From Podochytrium sp. JEL0797 (taxonomy: Eukaryota; Chytridiomycota; Chytridiomycetes; Chytridiales; Chytriomycetaceae), in the NCBI GenBank assembly GCA_027596195.1, contig JADGJG010000465.1:1-19041 (forward strand): a stretch of 19,041 nt of DNA, read 5' to 3'. A program made the translations under genes and the position numbers. Below the pieces are notes generated by a model. It worked only from the letters and a program-made list of their open reading frames with translations. It did not search any database and had not been told where the DNA came from. This document shows, piece by piece, positions 1 to 11,866 of the stretch (within the stretch, counting starts at the first letter, position 1; each line of letters opens with the position of its first letter).

Positions 1-130
1 CCCCCCCGGCCGACGCCCGGCCCGCGCGCCCCCCCCCCCGCCGCGGCGCCGGCCGCCCCGGCGCGGGGCCCCCGCGGGCGGGTGGTCCGGGGGGGGGGTT
101 GCGTGCGGCGGCGGGGGGGCACGAGGGGGC
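1..130. other. GC-rich low-complexity window start
   Basis: Almost pure G/C with long C and G runs (for example C runs of 7-10 near 1-40 and a G run near 90-100), quite unlike the AT-richer sequence from 131 on. No reading frame, telomere repeat or RNA gene is visible. It may be a real GC island or low-quality sequence at a contig end; the sharp change in composition favours the second. Confidence 0.6.
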
Positions 131-228
131 GGGAGGGTTGTTTGACGCAGCGAATTCGGGAGATCATTGGTTGGCGGTGCTGTGGCGGTGGAGGAAGTTT
201 GCGTTTTTTTTGTCTTCGTTGTTTTTTT

Positions 229-233
229 CCAAT
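229..233 (+). promoter_or_regulatory. possible CCAAT box upstream of the first transporter
   Basis: A CCAAT pentamer inside a T-rich stretch (about 205-260), 30 bp before the inferred start codon at 263. This is close to the ATG for a classical CCAAT box, so it may be chance. The T-rich tract itself resembles the pyrimidine-rich promoters of compact fungal genes. Confidence 0.25.
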
Positions 234-262
234 GGTGACAATTTCTTTTTTGTTTTTTTAAA

Positions 263-3200
263 ATGAGCTTGCGGCAATCAACTCTGCGACGGGTTTGTGG
301 ACCCCTCTTTTATTTTCGGTATCTGGTGATCCATGCTGACTCCTCCACTTCGTGTCCCCCGTCTCGCAGGTGACCGAATCCAAAACAGTGTCCTTCTTTG
401 GAGGTTCAGCCACCCAACACTCTTAGCAAAAAATATGATCGCTTACGAATTAGCCTTTCGAAACAGGCGTATGTTTACTCTTCAATGCCATGACTGGGTC
501 CGGGATCCCATACATCGCGTCGAGCTTCGCGACGTTGGGCTGGTTGTTTCCGTTCGCGCTGTTTTGCGTTTTCGGCGTGATTAGCGCGTTTAGTGTGTTG
601 TTTATTATTGAGGCGATGCAGGCATTGCCAGGTATATCGAGTGGAAATCCTTTCTTCTCGTGGGCGCGTCTCGGATCAGTCGACAAATTCAGAGTTTTTG
701 ATTCGAATACACGCGTTCCATTACACACACATACATACGGCACGCACAATACTCATCACGGAAATCATAGGGAATCGACACTTTCAAGGACACGTTGAAT
801 TTGCAACTTTGATAAATTTCTATTTCGGGACGAAAGGACACATTATTGGGCAGATTATCTTGTACGGGGCGATTCAGTCGCAGGCTATGAGTGCGATTGT
901 GATGTGTGCGCAGGTATGTTTTTGCGGAGGAAAAAAAATGGAAGGACTCAAACCCCCCTCCCCCGCGCATTTTACTAGCAATTCGACGCAATCGCCATTT
1001 CCCTCTTCAAAAACACATGCGGACTGATTCTTTCGGGAAATGGATACGAGACGCAGTTTGTCTGTTTCAATCCGAATGATTTGAGCATGTCAGCGAATCC
1101 GCTATTTGTACCGACCAATTTTTCGGGATCGGGGTCGCCTTTTGGGGATCAGATGGTGTTGTTTTCTTTGGGGCTTTTGGTGAGTTGATGTGATTTCTCC
1201 GTTTTCGACGCGTTTTTGTTTAACGCCTCGGTCGCTCTCCAAAAAAAAGGTGACACTCGTCCTCGCGTTCCTAATGCCAAAAACGCTTGACGATAACATC
1301 ACAGTACAAATGGCCGCCTTTTGTATGACAATGATTATTTCGCTCGAGTGGGTGATTCAGTCTGCGCTCAAATTCAATCAACCGAGTCCGATACTGGACT
1401 CGTTGTCACCTCCTCAACTCCCGGCGTTTATTATGAGTCCTGATTTTGGAAACATGTTGGGTCCGATTATTTTGAATTTCAGTTGCACGATTTTTGCACC
1501 GTCGTGGATCAATTTGAAGGTGGGGGGAAAAGGCCGACTTTTTTTCGAAAGCTTCGGTTTCTTACTTTTGAAAAACACAAAAAATAGGAAAGAAAAGTGA
1601 GCCCTCAAGCCACAGTGTGGTTCTGCATGTTGGTTGCCATCGCAGTATATGGCTCTATCGGCCTCTTCCCCGCCGTCGCATTCCCTGGCCTCTTCGAAGC
1701 CAACGGTACCAACATTCCCTCCGTCATTCCCATCTTCCAAAACGCCACGAACCTCGCGTTCAGCTTGACCGATGCCACCGCCAACGCAATCGTGTGGAAA
1801 TTCAACCAAGCCTTCTGCGGCGCGTTTGCGATCGTCATGCTATTACCCTCCATTTCCGTTTCCTTTATTGTCAGTCACCAGAATCTCGTGCAGAATTTCA
1901 AGTTGAAGGAAAAATGGCAGCAGTGGGGGGTGCAGTTTGTGTGTTTTGTGTTGCCGTGGATTTTGTGTGTTCCGATGCAGACGGGGAATTGGGTTTCGAC
2001 CGTGATTAATTGGACGGGGGTGTTGTTTGTGAGTCCGGCCAATTTTGTGATTCCGTTCTTGATTTATTTCAAGTGCTTGCGGTTTCGGAAGGTTTATAAC
2101 AGGAATCGAGGTGTGGGGTTTTGCTGCTCTTTTTTTGTTTCTTATCAACTAACCCCAACCTTTCTCAAAATCTGCAACCCAGTATTGAGTGAAAAGCAAA
2201 CGCGAATTCTGATGCAAGTTCACGATAAATCCCAAGCCATCAAAAATTTTCTGAACGAAGGGAAAACGCAGCATGGAATTATTGGGAGAGTCATTACCGC
2301 GTATAGACGCCGCTCCGTACCATTTATCCACACCTTGAGCGCAATGAATAACCAACATGTGTTTCAGACGCACGAGGCCCCTGAACTCGTGGAGCGCAAA
2401 GACCCCTTGCCTCCCCAATTTGGACTCAAAGTGATTGAATGGACGGATGGAGATATTTCAGACACGGCACATCATTCCTCCGAGGACAAAATTCGCGTGA
2501 TTGTGGAACCCCCCACTACCACAACCACCGGCCACGTCCACAACGAGCCAGATTTCAATGACATTGATGCCATCCCAGGCTCACCCAAAAGCGCCATCAT
2601 CCAACGCCTCAGTGTCCAACGACACCCCTCCATAGCCCCATCCTCCTCGCGTCTATCCTCCCTTCGCTCTCTAGACGACGACAACGAGTTTTGGCTACGC
2701 GAAAATGTCCCGGACCCGGAACAAGAACTCCTCGAAAACGAGCTCCACCACCGCAACTCCGGCGGCACCGCTGTCTCCCCAAACCGACGCGCCTCCATCC
2801 TCCCCTACGCATTACTCAAATTCTCCTCCGGAATCCTCGCCCCACCCATCCGCGAATCGGCCCGTCCATCCATCCGAAACTCCTCCGTCACAACCACCAC
2901 AGGATGTGCCGACTTCAAAAAGTATTCTTCGGAGGACGTTGAATCCGTGGTCAACATGTCTCCGAGGAGTTTATCGCCGTTGCGGGTCATACATTCGATT
3001 CATGACGGGTTGAGGGCGTCGTTGAGGAGTTCGTTTCGACAGCCGTCGATGGAGAGGGTGACTCCGGGATCGCCGACTCAGGGTCCGCCTGCTTCTACTT
3101 TTGTGGGGGTGCCCAAAATTCGGATTGGGCGGGAAAGTGTGTCCGGGAATGAAGGGGCTGTTGCGTTGCGGGATTCGTTGCAGACACTTTCGGACGAGAA

Positions 3201-3555
3201 TCCTGCTACTGCTGCTGCTGCTTGGCAACTCAAGGGTGGGGAGATGGACAAAATCTTGACTGCGATTCCCGAGTTTGATCGAAAGTCTTCGCTCAAAGGA
3301 GACGATGAGGAAGGGTCTGATTATATTGATTTGTCTGGGTTTCGAAAGAGGAACGCGTTCATGAAGCCGAGGCCGAGTGTTCCGTTCAATCCAAAGTTTG
3401 TGTCGCCCGCTTTTCGAGCGGTGCCGCTGTGGTTGCCGATTGAGCCGCATCGGTTGGCGGGATTCTTTTTGGGAGTGACGTTTTTGTTGACGGTGGCTGT
3501 GATTTGTTTGCAGATGTATTCGTTTAAGGTTCCTAGTTTTGGGGAACATTTCTAA
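263..3555 (+). CDS. AAAP-family amino-acid transporter, paralogue 1 (8 exons)
   Basis: Membrane transporter of the amino acid/auxin permease type (Aa_trans fold), probably moving amino acids across the plasma or vacuolar membrane; substrate unknown. Inferred exons: 263-292, 370-403, 467-631, 771-913, 979-1179, 1250-1519, 1588-2110, 2183-3555 (2,739 nt, 912 aa); every junction keeps frame. The start was chosen because the 10-residue first exon and the 12 residues after it align without gaps to the downstream paralogue. Residues 11 to about 455 hold about ten hydrophobic helices, including MTGSGIP in the first and DWT-free VNWTGVLFVSPANF-like sequence (here INWTGVLFVSPANF) in the last. Residues 456 to about 870 are polar, Ser/Pro-rich and probably disordered; a final helix lies near 880-901. 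The 72-nt intron 2111-2182 has no in-frame stop. The intron at 632-770 carries a CA repeat. Family call is firm; the exact 5' exons are less so. Confidence 0.85.
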
Positions 3556-3569
3556 TCAAGTTTGATGAA

Positions 3570-3575
3570 AATAAA
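3570..3575 (+). terminator. poly(A) signal of transporter 1
   Basis: AATAAA 14 nt after the stop codon of the first transporter and 68 nt before the start codon of the second, so the whole intergenic region is only 88 bp. Confidence 0.6.
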
Positions 3576-3643
3576 AATAGTGCGTTCGCCAAGTTGTGAA
3601 GATTGCCGAAAAATCTTTCGTTCACCCATCTTGCCACGCACCC

Positions 3644-5296
3644 ATGCTGGACCGGTCAACGACGCTCCACAAGGTCAGTCCACAAGACAATAGCGACTCT
3701 CCCCCTTCCCATTGCACTCCGTGCATCCACACTTGTGCCAGCAAGCAAACTCACTGTTTTGTTTCCCAACAGCTCCATTCGGCCAAACAGGTCGGCTTCC
3801 TCGGGGGCATTTGTTTGTTATTCAATTCAATGACGGGAGCGGGCATTCCTTTCACTCCATCCGTCTTTGCCACGTTGGGTTGGATCCTGCCGTTTGCGCT
3901 CTTCATGCTATTTGGAGTTCTTTCAGCTTTCTCGATTTTGTTTACTATTGAAGCTATGCAGGCTTTGCCAGGAAACCGACACTTTCAGGTATGCATTGGA
4001 GCGTTTGAAAGGATATCGATTTGACATCACCGATTGACCAGGGGACTGTGGAATTTGCAACGCTCATCAATTTCTACTTTGGAACATACGGTCACATAAC
4101 CGGCCAACTCCTGTTGTACGGAGCTATTCAATCCCAGGCGATGGCGAACATCGTTGTCTCGACGCAAACGTTCGATAACCTGTTGGTGGACATATTCCAC
4201 AAAACGTGTGGCATCACCCTTGCAGGGAACGGGTTGGATTTCGGATGGAAGTGCTTCTCGAACAACAACTCGACCATGTTTGCTGTCGATCAATCAGCGG
4301 GCGGGTCGCCTTTTGGACAGCAACCTGTGCTGTTTTCGATGGGTTTATTGGTGCGTATTCCTGGTCGATAGAGTACCCTGCAATGAATTGACATGATGAA
4401 GGATAGATTGTTATCCTTGCGTGTTTGCCTCTGGCCATGTCCAACCTGGACGACAATATTGGGGTGCAAATTGGTTCGCGCGACTCTTCCTTGCCCAGTT
4501 TATCACGCAGCTCACATCCTTCCTCGCGTTTTTTCCTTCTCAGTTGCCTTCTTTCTTACCCTGCTTGTTGTCACGCAATGGTTCCTCGAGTCGTCGTTCA
4601 GTCTTGACGCGTCGCGTGTCCCACCGGTTTCGTTTTCGCCAGCATTTGGGAACCTTCTAGGCCCAATTATTCTAAACTTTGCCGGAACGATATTTGTACC
4701 ATCTTGGATCAACCTGAAGGTGTGTGTGTGTGCGGGAGGAGGGTCGATTCTGCAATTAACACTCCATTTTCGACCACACAGGACAAAAAAGTGAATGCGC
4801 AACAAACGGTTTGGATGACGATGCTCCTTGCCGTGGTTATTTACGGCATAATTGGCCTGTTTCCTGCTCTCGGATTTGACGGCCTCAAAGTGGTTGGGTT
4901 ACAGGGCTCGTCTGTGAACGTCATCAATATTTTCACGAACCCCGAGTACGCGCATCACCTTGTCCTCAACAAAATCTTCTGCTACATGTTCACCATTGTG
5001 ATGTTGTTGCCGGCGATTCCCATGAGCTTTATCGTGAGCGAGAACAATCTGGTGCAGAATTTTGCGTTGCCGCATCGGTGGCAAAAGTTTAGTGTGAAGT
5101 TTGTCTGCTTTTTGTTGCCTTGGATCCTGTGTATTCCGATGCAGACGGGGTCGTTGCTGGGGAATTTCATGAATTGGACCGGAGTTTTGTTTGTGTCTCC
5201 GGCAAACTTTATTATTCCTTTCTGCATCTTCCTCAAATGTCTGCATTTCAGGCGCGAATACAATGAACATCGAGGTGTGTGCGTGCATGCGTGTTG

Positions 5297-5327
<31 letters not shown>

Positions 5328-6432
5328 GGGGGGGGGGGGGATCGCGAGTACCGAAATCTTGCTAACCGAGTTGGTCGCGCGTGTTCCAGCACTCACACCC
5401 CATCAAACCGAAATCCTCAAGCAAGTTCACGTGAACTCTTCGACGATTGTAAATTATCTCGAAGGAGGCCGCCATTCGACGCGCACGAAACCCACACTCT
5501 TTGCGCGCACGCTGCAGCGGTTCACGAAATCCAACCCCATAACATCCACCGAGCAACGAGAATCACCGGCCTCGTTCCCGCCCTCCACGATCGACCCCAC
5601 ACAACCCTCGGACACGAACGAGATACCCACCGTTCATGTGTCGGTCCAACGCGGTCTGCGCGGACACAAGATTGTCGAATGGAGCGATGACCCTCAGCAA
5701 CCTAGTGAACCTGCTTCCCCAGGATTTAGTCCCACCGCCTTCCTCATCCCATCTGCGAACCCTTCCGTCCGCTCGTATCACAGCCAAGTCGTGTCGCGTG
5801 CGGGGTCCCCCGTTCGCGATGGGTTGCAGATTTCACCGACTGTTTCGAGAGGCCGCAGTCCGCCGGGATTCGACGCGAGTGGTACGCTGGCGCCTCGTCC
5901 TACGCTGGATCGTCAGGAGGTGGATGAGTTTTGGCTTGATGAGACGGTTCCGGATCCGGAAAGCGAGAGGAGGAGGATGAAACTGCAGCAACGCGATTTA
6001 AGTCCGTTCCGGGCGTTTGGGAAGGGTGGTGGCGGCGGTGGTGGGGGCGGAGACGCGGGTGGGGAGATTCCAATGATTTCGTTGACCACGGGAACGATCA
6101 AGAAGGTGTCGCTTCAGGTGGAGGGGGAATCGATTCAGCATTCGGCAGCACCCACATACTCGACGTTCCAATCAGACGATATTCAAAGGAGCCAGAACAC
6201 GTTGACGGAGGATGTGGGCGAGAATGAATTTTTGGATATCCGGGATCTCAAAGGCTCGGCGTTGCGCAAATCGACGCTGCCTCATCATCCGCACTTTGTG
6301 TCACCGACATTTATGGCTGTGCCAGTGTGGATTCCCATCAGTGGAAGAACTTTGGCTGTTGGGTTGTTGTCAGTCACGACGTTTTTGTCACTTGGAGTGA
6401 TTGCTTTGGAAATTGTGAGTGCTGTTTCGTGA
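3644..6432 (+). CDS. AAAP-family amino-acid transporter, paralogue 2 (7 exons)
   Basis: Tandem paralogue of the upstream gene with the same fold and probably the same kind of substrate. Inferred exons: 3644-3673, 3773-3988, 4042-4350, 4407-4473, 4544-4719, 4782-5274, 5390-6432 (2,334 nt, 777 aa), all in frame. The membrane core covers residues 11 to about 430 (MTGAGIP in the first helix, SNLDDNIGVQ, NWTGVLFVSPANFIIPF in the last core helix). A polar loop of about 320 residues follows, with a run of nine glycines near 6027-6053, then a last helix near 751-773. The loop is about 100 residues shorter than in paralogue 1 and diverged, but keeps short motifs: EW-S/T-D, EFWL followed by VPDPE, and HFVSP/KFVSP before the last helix. 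Intron 5275-5389 contains a GT repeat and a G run, with a good CTAAC branch-site match near its end. AATAAA follows the stop codon. Confidence 0.87.
5301..5340 (+). repeat. (GT)13 plus G14 microsatellite inside an intron
   Basis: Thirteen GT units (5301-5326) followed directly by 14 G (5327-5340), inside the sixth intron of the second transporter. Such tracts are prone to length change and to sequencing error. It lies outside coding sequence, so length variation should not break the frame. Confidence 0.9.
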
Positions 6433-6434
6433 GG

Positions 6435-6440
6435 AATAAA
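6435..6440 (+). terminator. poly(A) signal of transporter 2
   Basis: AATAAA beginning 2 nt after the stop codon. The next gene starts 66 nt further on, so the RECQ5-type promoter must lie within this gap or in the preceding coding region. Confidence 0.55.
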
Positions 6441-6506
6441 TATACCATCTTGTTTAATGGGGAATATCCGAGGACGCCCGTTTTTTTTGTCCGAATACCG
6501 AAACAA

Positions 6507-9374
<2,868 letters not shown>

Positions 9375-9450
9375 CGGTGCTGATTGAGCGATCCGCGGAA
9401 GTTGATATTCATTCTCAATTTTGTATTTTTTTCACTCCTGAAACCGCGGC

Positions 9451-10257
9451 ATGGACGACATCACAGCACTGCTTCTGCCGTTCGGCCTCACAGACTCTGC
9501 CTACGCCGAGTACATTGAACAACTCGCAGGCGACGATTCGATGGCCATGGACGAGAAGGCGGCCATTATTGTCGAGTTTGTCGAAGAGGCGATGGGCGAA
9601 ACGAGCGACGATTTGCGCGGAAACGTCGAGGCGCTGCTGGCGAAGCTTTCCAAGGCGGCGTCGGATGCCCAGGAGATCAAAGACGCCGCCGCGAAGGCCG
9701 CCAAGGATGCCGCTGCCGCACCGCTCCCGTCGCTTGACCCGCAACCCCTCGATAACGATCCCGACCGCCCCATTGCCCCGCAAAAGAAGGTCCTGTCCAA
9801 GGAAGAAAAGAAGGTCCGCGACAGGATGCTCAAGCAGTATGCGTACGAAGTGGACGAATACGTCGAGACGGCAACGGGCGAAATCGAATTCATTCATACC
9901 GATTCTTCCTCGTCAAAGTCGGCCGCGATGCCGGAAGCCATGCAAAACACGAATATCCAGAGAGTGAAGGAAGCTGAGCAGCAGCGAAAGGCGAAACTCG
10001 CGAGCACGCATGCACAAGAGGTGAGGCGACTTCCTGTTGATCTCTGATGGGAAACCTTGTCCTTGCGATTGATCGACGATCCGAAGCCGTTTCCTTTCTG
10101 TTCTCGATTCATCCATCAGTTCCTAGCGTGCAAACCAATTTAACCGCGTTTTTTTCCATCCAAGGTCGAGCGAAACAAGAATGCACGGGCAAAACAACTG
10201 GCAGATGCCGAAAAGAAAAAGACAAAGACGGTGAAGCAAGAAAAGAGACGCATGTGA
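9451..10257 (+). CDS. CCDC43: CCDC43-like coiled-coil protein (2 exons)
   Basis: Exons 9451-10020 and 10165-10257, joined in phase 0 across a 144-nt intron, give 220 aa, close to the usual length of animal CCDC43 (about 220 aa). The N-terminal 70 residues form a small helical domain (MDDITALLLPFGL at the start). The region after it is alanine-rich, then a KVLSKEEKKVRDRML segment leads to KQYAYEVDE and a QNTNIQRVKE stretch typical of the family. The C-terminus, supplied by exon 2, is a strongly basic helix ending KQEKRRM. Function is poorly known; animal homologues are only described as coiled-coil proteins. Without splicing, the frame would run on for only eight more residues in the intron, and the basic tail would be lost. 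The start is the first ATG, 76 nt after the RECQ5-type stop. Confidence 0.8.
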
Positions 10258-10292
10258 TTTCCAGAAAACTGATTTAATACGATTCAGAAGTG

Positions 10293-10298
10293 AATAAA
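10293..10298 (+). terminator. poly(A) signal of the CCDC43-like gene
   Basis: AATAAA 36 nt after the stop codon at 10255-10257. Confidence 0.6.
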
Positions 10299-10909
10299 AC
10301 TCTACAAGCCCCTTACTTTTTCCAAATCCTGCCAACAGTTGATGAATTGCAATCATTGCCGACTTTATCGTGACAAAATCATATATATACATCACGAACC
10401 CGCATTTCCTATGGCTGACTTGGTTGACTTGGTCGCAGGTAACCAATCTCCCGGGTCAAGCTGTCAAAAGTGCCGTCCATGTCTCAAAGGCCGCTAGAAA
10501 CAATTTTCCTACTCTTGGTGCACATCAGGAGCACCTTACAAGCCAGAAAAGGTAACCAAGGTTCATTTTCTACCTGTCAAAGTATAAAAGGGACCACCAT
10601 TGTCAACAGTACTTTTTGATTCGAAAACCACACATTTCACTTTTTTTTTTAACTGGACCAGAATCGGGCTTCACTATATGCAGGAGCACATATATACATG
10701 TGCCCCACTGCATGGGGGTACTATCCCAAGCCGGCCATTGATTGGACCGCTGATAAAGGAGAGAATATAGGATTTTTACACTTAAAAGTACTGCTTTCAA
10801 ATCAATTATTTGCTATTTATTTCTTCCAAAATGATAAAAAAAGGATGCAAAAAAAAACTCCAGCACCTACACCAATCCCTCCTCATCATCTCTTTCATCA
10901 CCAGCGCCA
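10299..10909. other. AT-rich intergenic stretch without a supported gene
   Basis: No frame here shows codon or family features. Visible items are an ATATATATAC tract near 10380, a TATAAAAG match at 10583-10590, a T10 run near 10642, a small inverted pair (GCACAT...ATGTGC, about 10685-10702) and A-runs near 10835-10857. It separates the tail of the CCDC43-like gene from the tail of the minus-strand gene, so the two converge. It probably holds their 3' ends and nothing else. Confidence 0.5.
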
Positions 10910-11782
10910 TCACCAGTGGCTTGGTTCGGGAGACCCCCAATGAAAAAGGCTTGGTGGGAAGAACGACGTCAGCAAGGTACCTGTAACAAGAAAGAAGAGT
11001 CAATGTTGAATGCAAATGAGTGGGAGGATCCACTTAATGCTTCTTTCTCTTGGGGAGTGAGCGATTCCAATCCCACCAGATTTGCGTTGAGAATCTTGTA
11101 AAAATCCTTGTACGAGTTTGATGCTCTGAGCTTGTCTTCGTAACGAGTGCTGCACTAAACACAGAAGAGAAGTGAATCAGTTGAAATCATTCTACAACAA
11201 AAAAAGGAGGTGGGGTAGTGTGATGGGTGTGTTACCATCATTGCAGCCTGAGCCATCAATTCGGGGGATGAGTCTCCGAAGAGGTACTTGGCAAACAGAT
11301 ACAACTTGAGATGGGACTTGATCACCGCATTCCTGTCGCCCCATATTTACCACAAACCTGGGAGGAAGGATGTTGGTAAGAAATGGGAGGAAAACAAAAG
11401 ACCAAAAGACCAAAAGACATCACCTTTTTGAGAAGATCTTGTCTTTGGTTTTTGAACACCTGCTTGGCCACTTCATGGATCCCAATGTCATTGGTGAATT
11501 GAGCTATGCCTTGAAATCGGCAGGTAGTCTTGTCGAAAAGAAAGTAGAACAGATTTAGAAAGCAGAATAAACAATCTCGAGTGCTGCAAGGTGGGGAAGG
11601 GTTTGGGGGTTGGGCACCGACCACCACTTTCGGAAAATCCAGCGGGCCGTTAGGCTCAGAGTCATCCCCCTGACCTTCGAAAATTTTGGCAATCTTTATT
11701 TTTGCCAGGGGGCTGAAGTGCAACAAAAAAAAAAAAAAAACCTGCGTTTCGAGTTTTGCGCTATTACCCGCACCGCAGTCAT
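10910..11782 (-). CDS. unrecognised multi-exon protein, minus strand (model tentative)
   Basis: I do not recognise this protein. Minus-strand segments with coding character and usable splice sites are: exon 11528-11424 (35 codons, TTCRFQGIAQFTNDIG...), exon 11316-11236 or 11332-11236 (KSHLKLYLFAKYLFGD-like, helical), exon 11154-11034 (CSTRYEDKLRASNSYKDF...), and exon 10980-10910 ending in TGA. The junctions 11235/11155 and 11033/10981 have GTAACA and GTGGAT donors and pyrimidine-rich TTTAG and TTACAG acceptors, and keep frame. The 5' part (about 11742-11625, encoding a KIAKIFEGQ segment) joins a start at 11782 only if a T-rich 29-nt stretch (11741-11713) is an intron or its T16 run is miscounted. 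The junction near 11423 is also unsettled. The model could be a real small helical protein or a decaying one. The transposon begins 28 bp upstream of the proposed start. Confidence 0.42.
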
Positions 11783-11810
11783 CTTTTGCACAGTAAGTAA
11801 TATGCCCATT

Positions 11811-11865
11811 GCGGAGGTCGCTGCGTTCTCGGATTTTTAATCGGCCTCTCCGATCCCCTTTTAGC
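11811..11865 (+). repeat. left 55-bp terminal inverted repeat
   Basis: Starts gcggaggtcgctgcgttctc and ends ccccttttagc. It is the perfect reverse complement of 16357-16411 and of 18987-19041; identity stops on the next base on the inner side. It contains a short inverted pair (ATCGG...CCGAT). The start codon of the helicase follows at 11867. Confidence 0.97.
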
Positions 11866-11866
11866 C

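Noticed and set aside
1597..3555. A single 652-codon frame as a complete gene
   Set aside because: It begins with a GTG that is really internal to exon 7 of transporter 1 and reads through an intron at 2111-2182; upstream exons supply the first membrane helices.
4704..5690. A 328-codon frame as a separate protein
   Set aside because: It starts within transporter 2 exon 5, crosses two introns and leaves the true frame after 5274; only 4782-5274 is genuine coding sequence in this frame.
10411..10497. A 28-codon frame with a CxxCxxC cluster (CQKCRPC)
   Set aside because: Too short, no follow-on exon found that gives a known zinc-binding domain, and no support from context.
10583..10590. TATAAAAG as a TATA box
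   Set aside because: No plausible plus-strand gene follows; the 81-codon frame at 10698 has low-complexity sequence and no family features.
10610..10650. A possible tRNA B-box-like string (GATTCGAA) followed by T runs
   Set aside because: I could not fold a cloverleaf or find a matching A box and acceptor stem on either strand.
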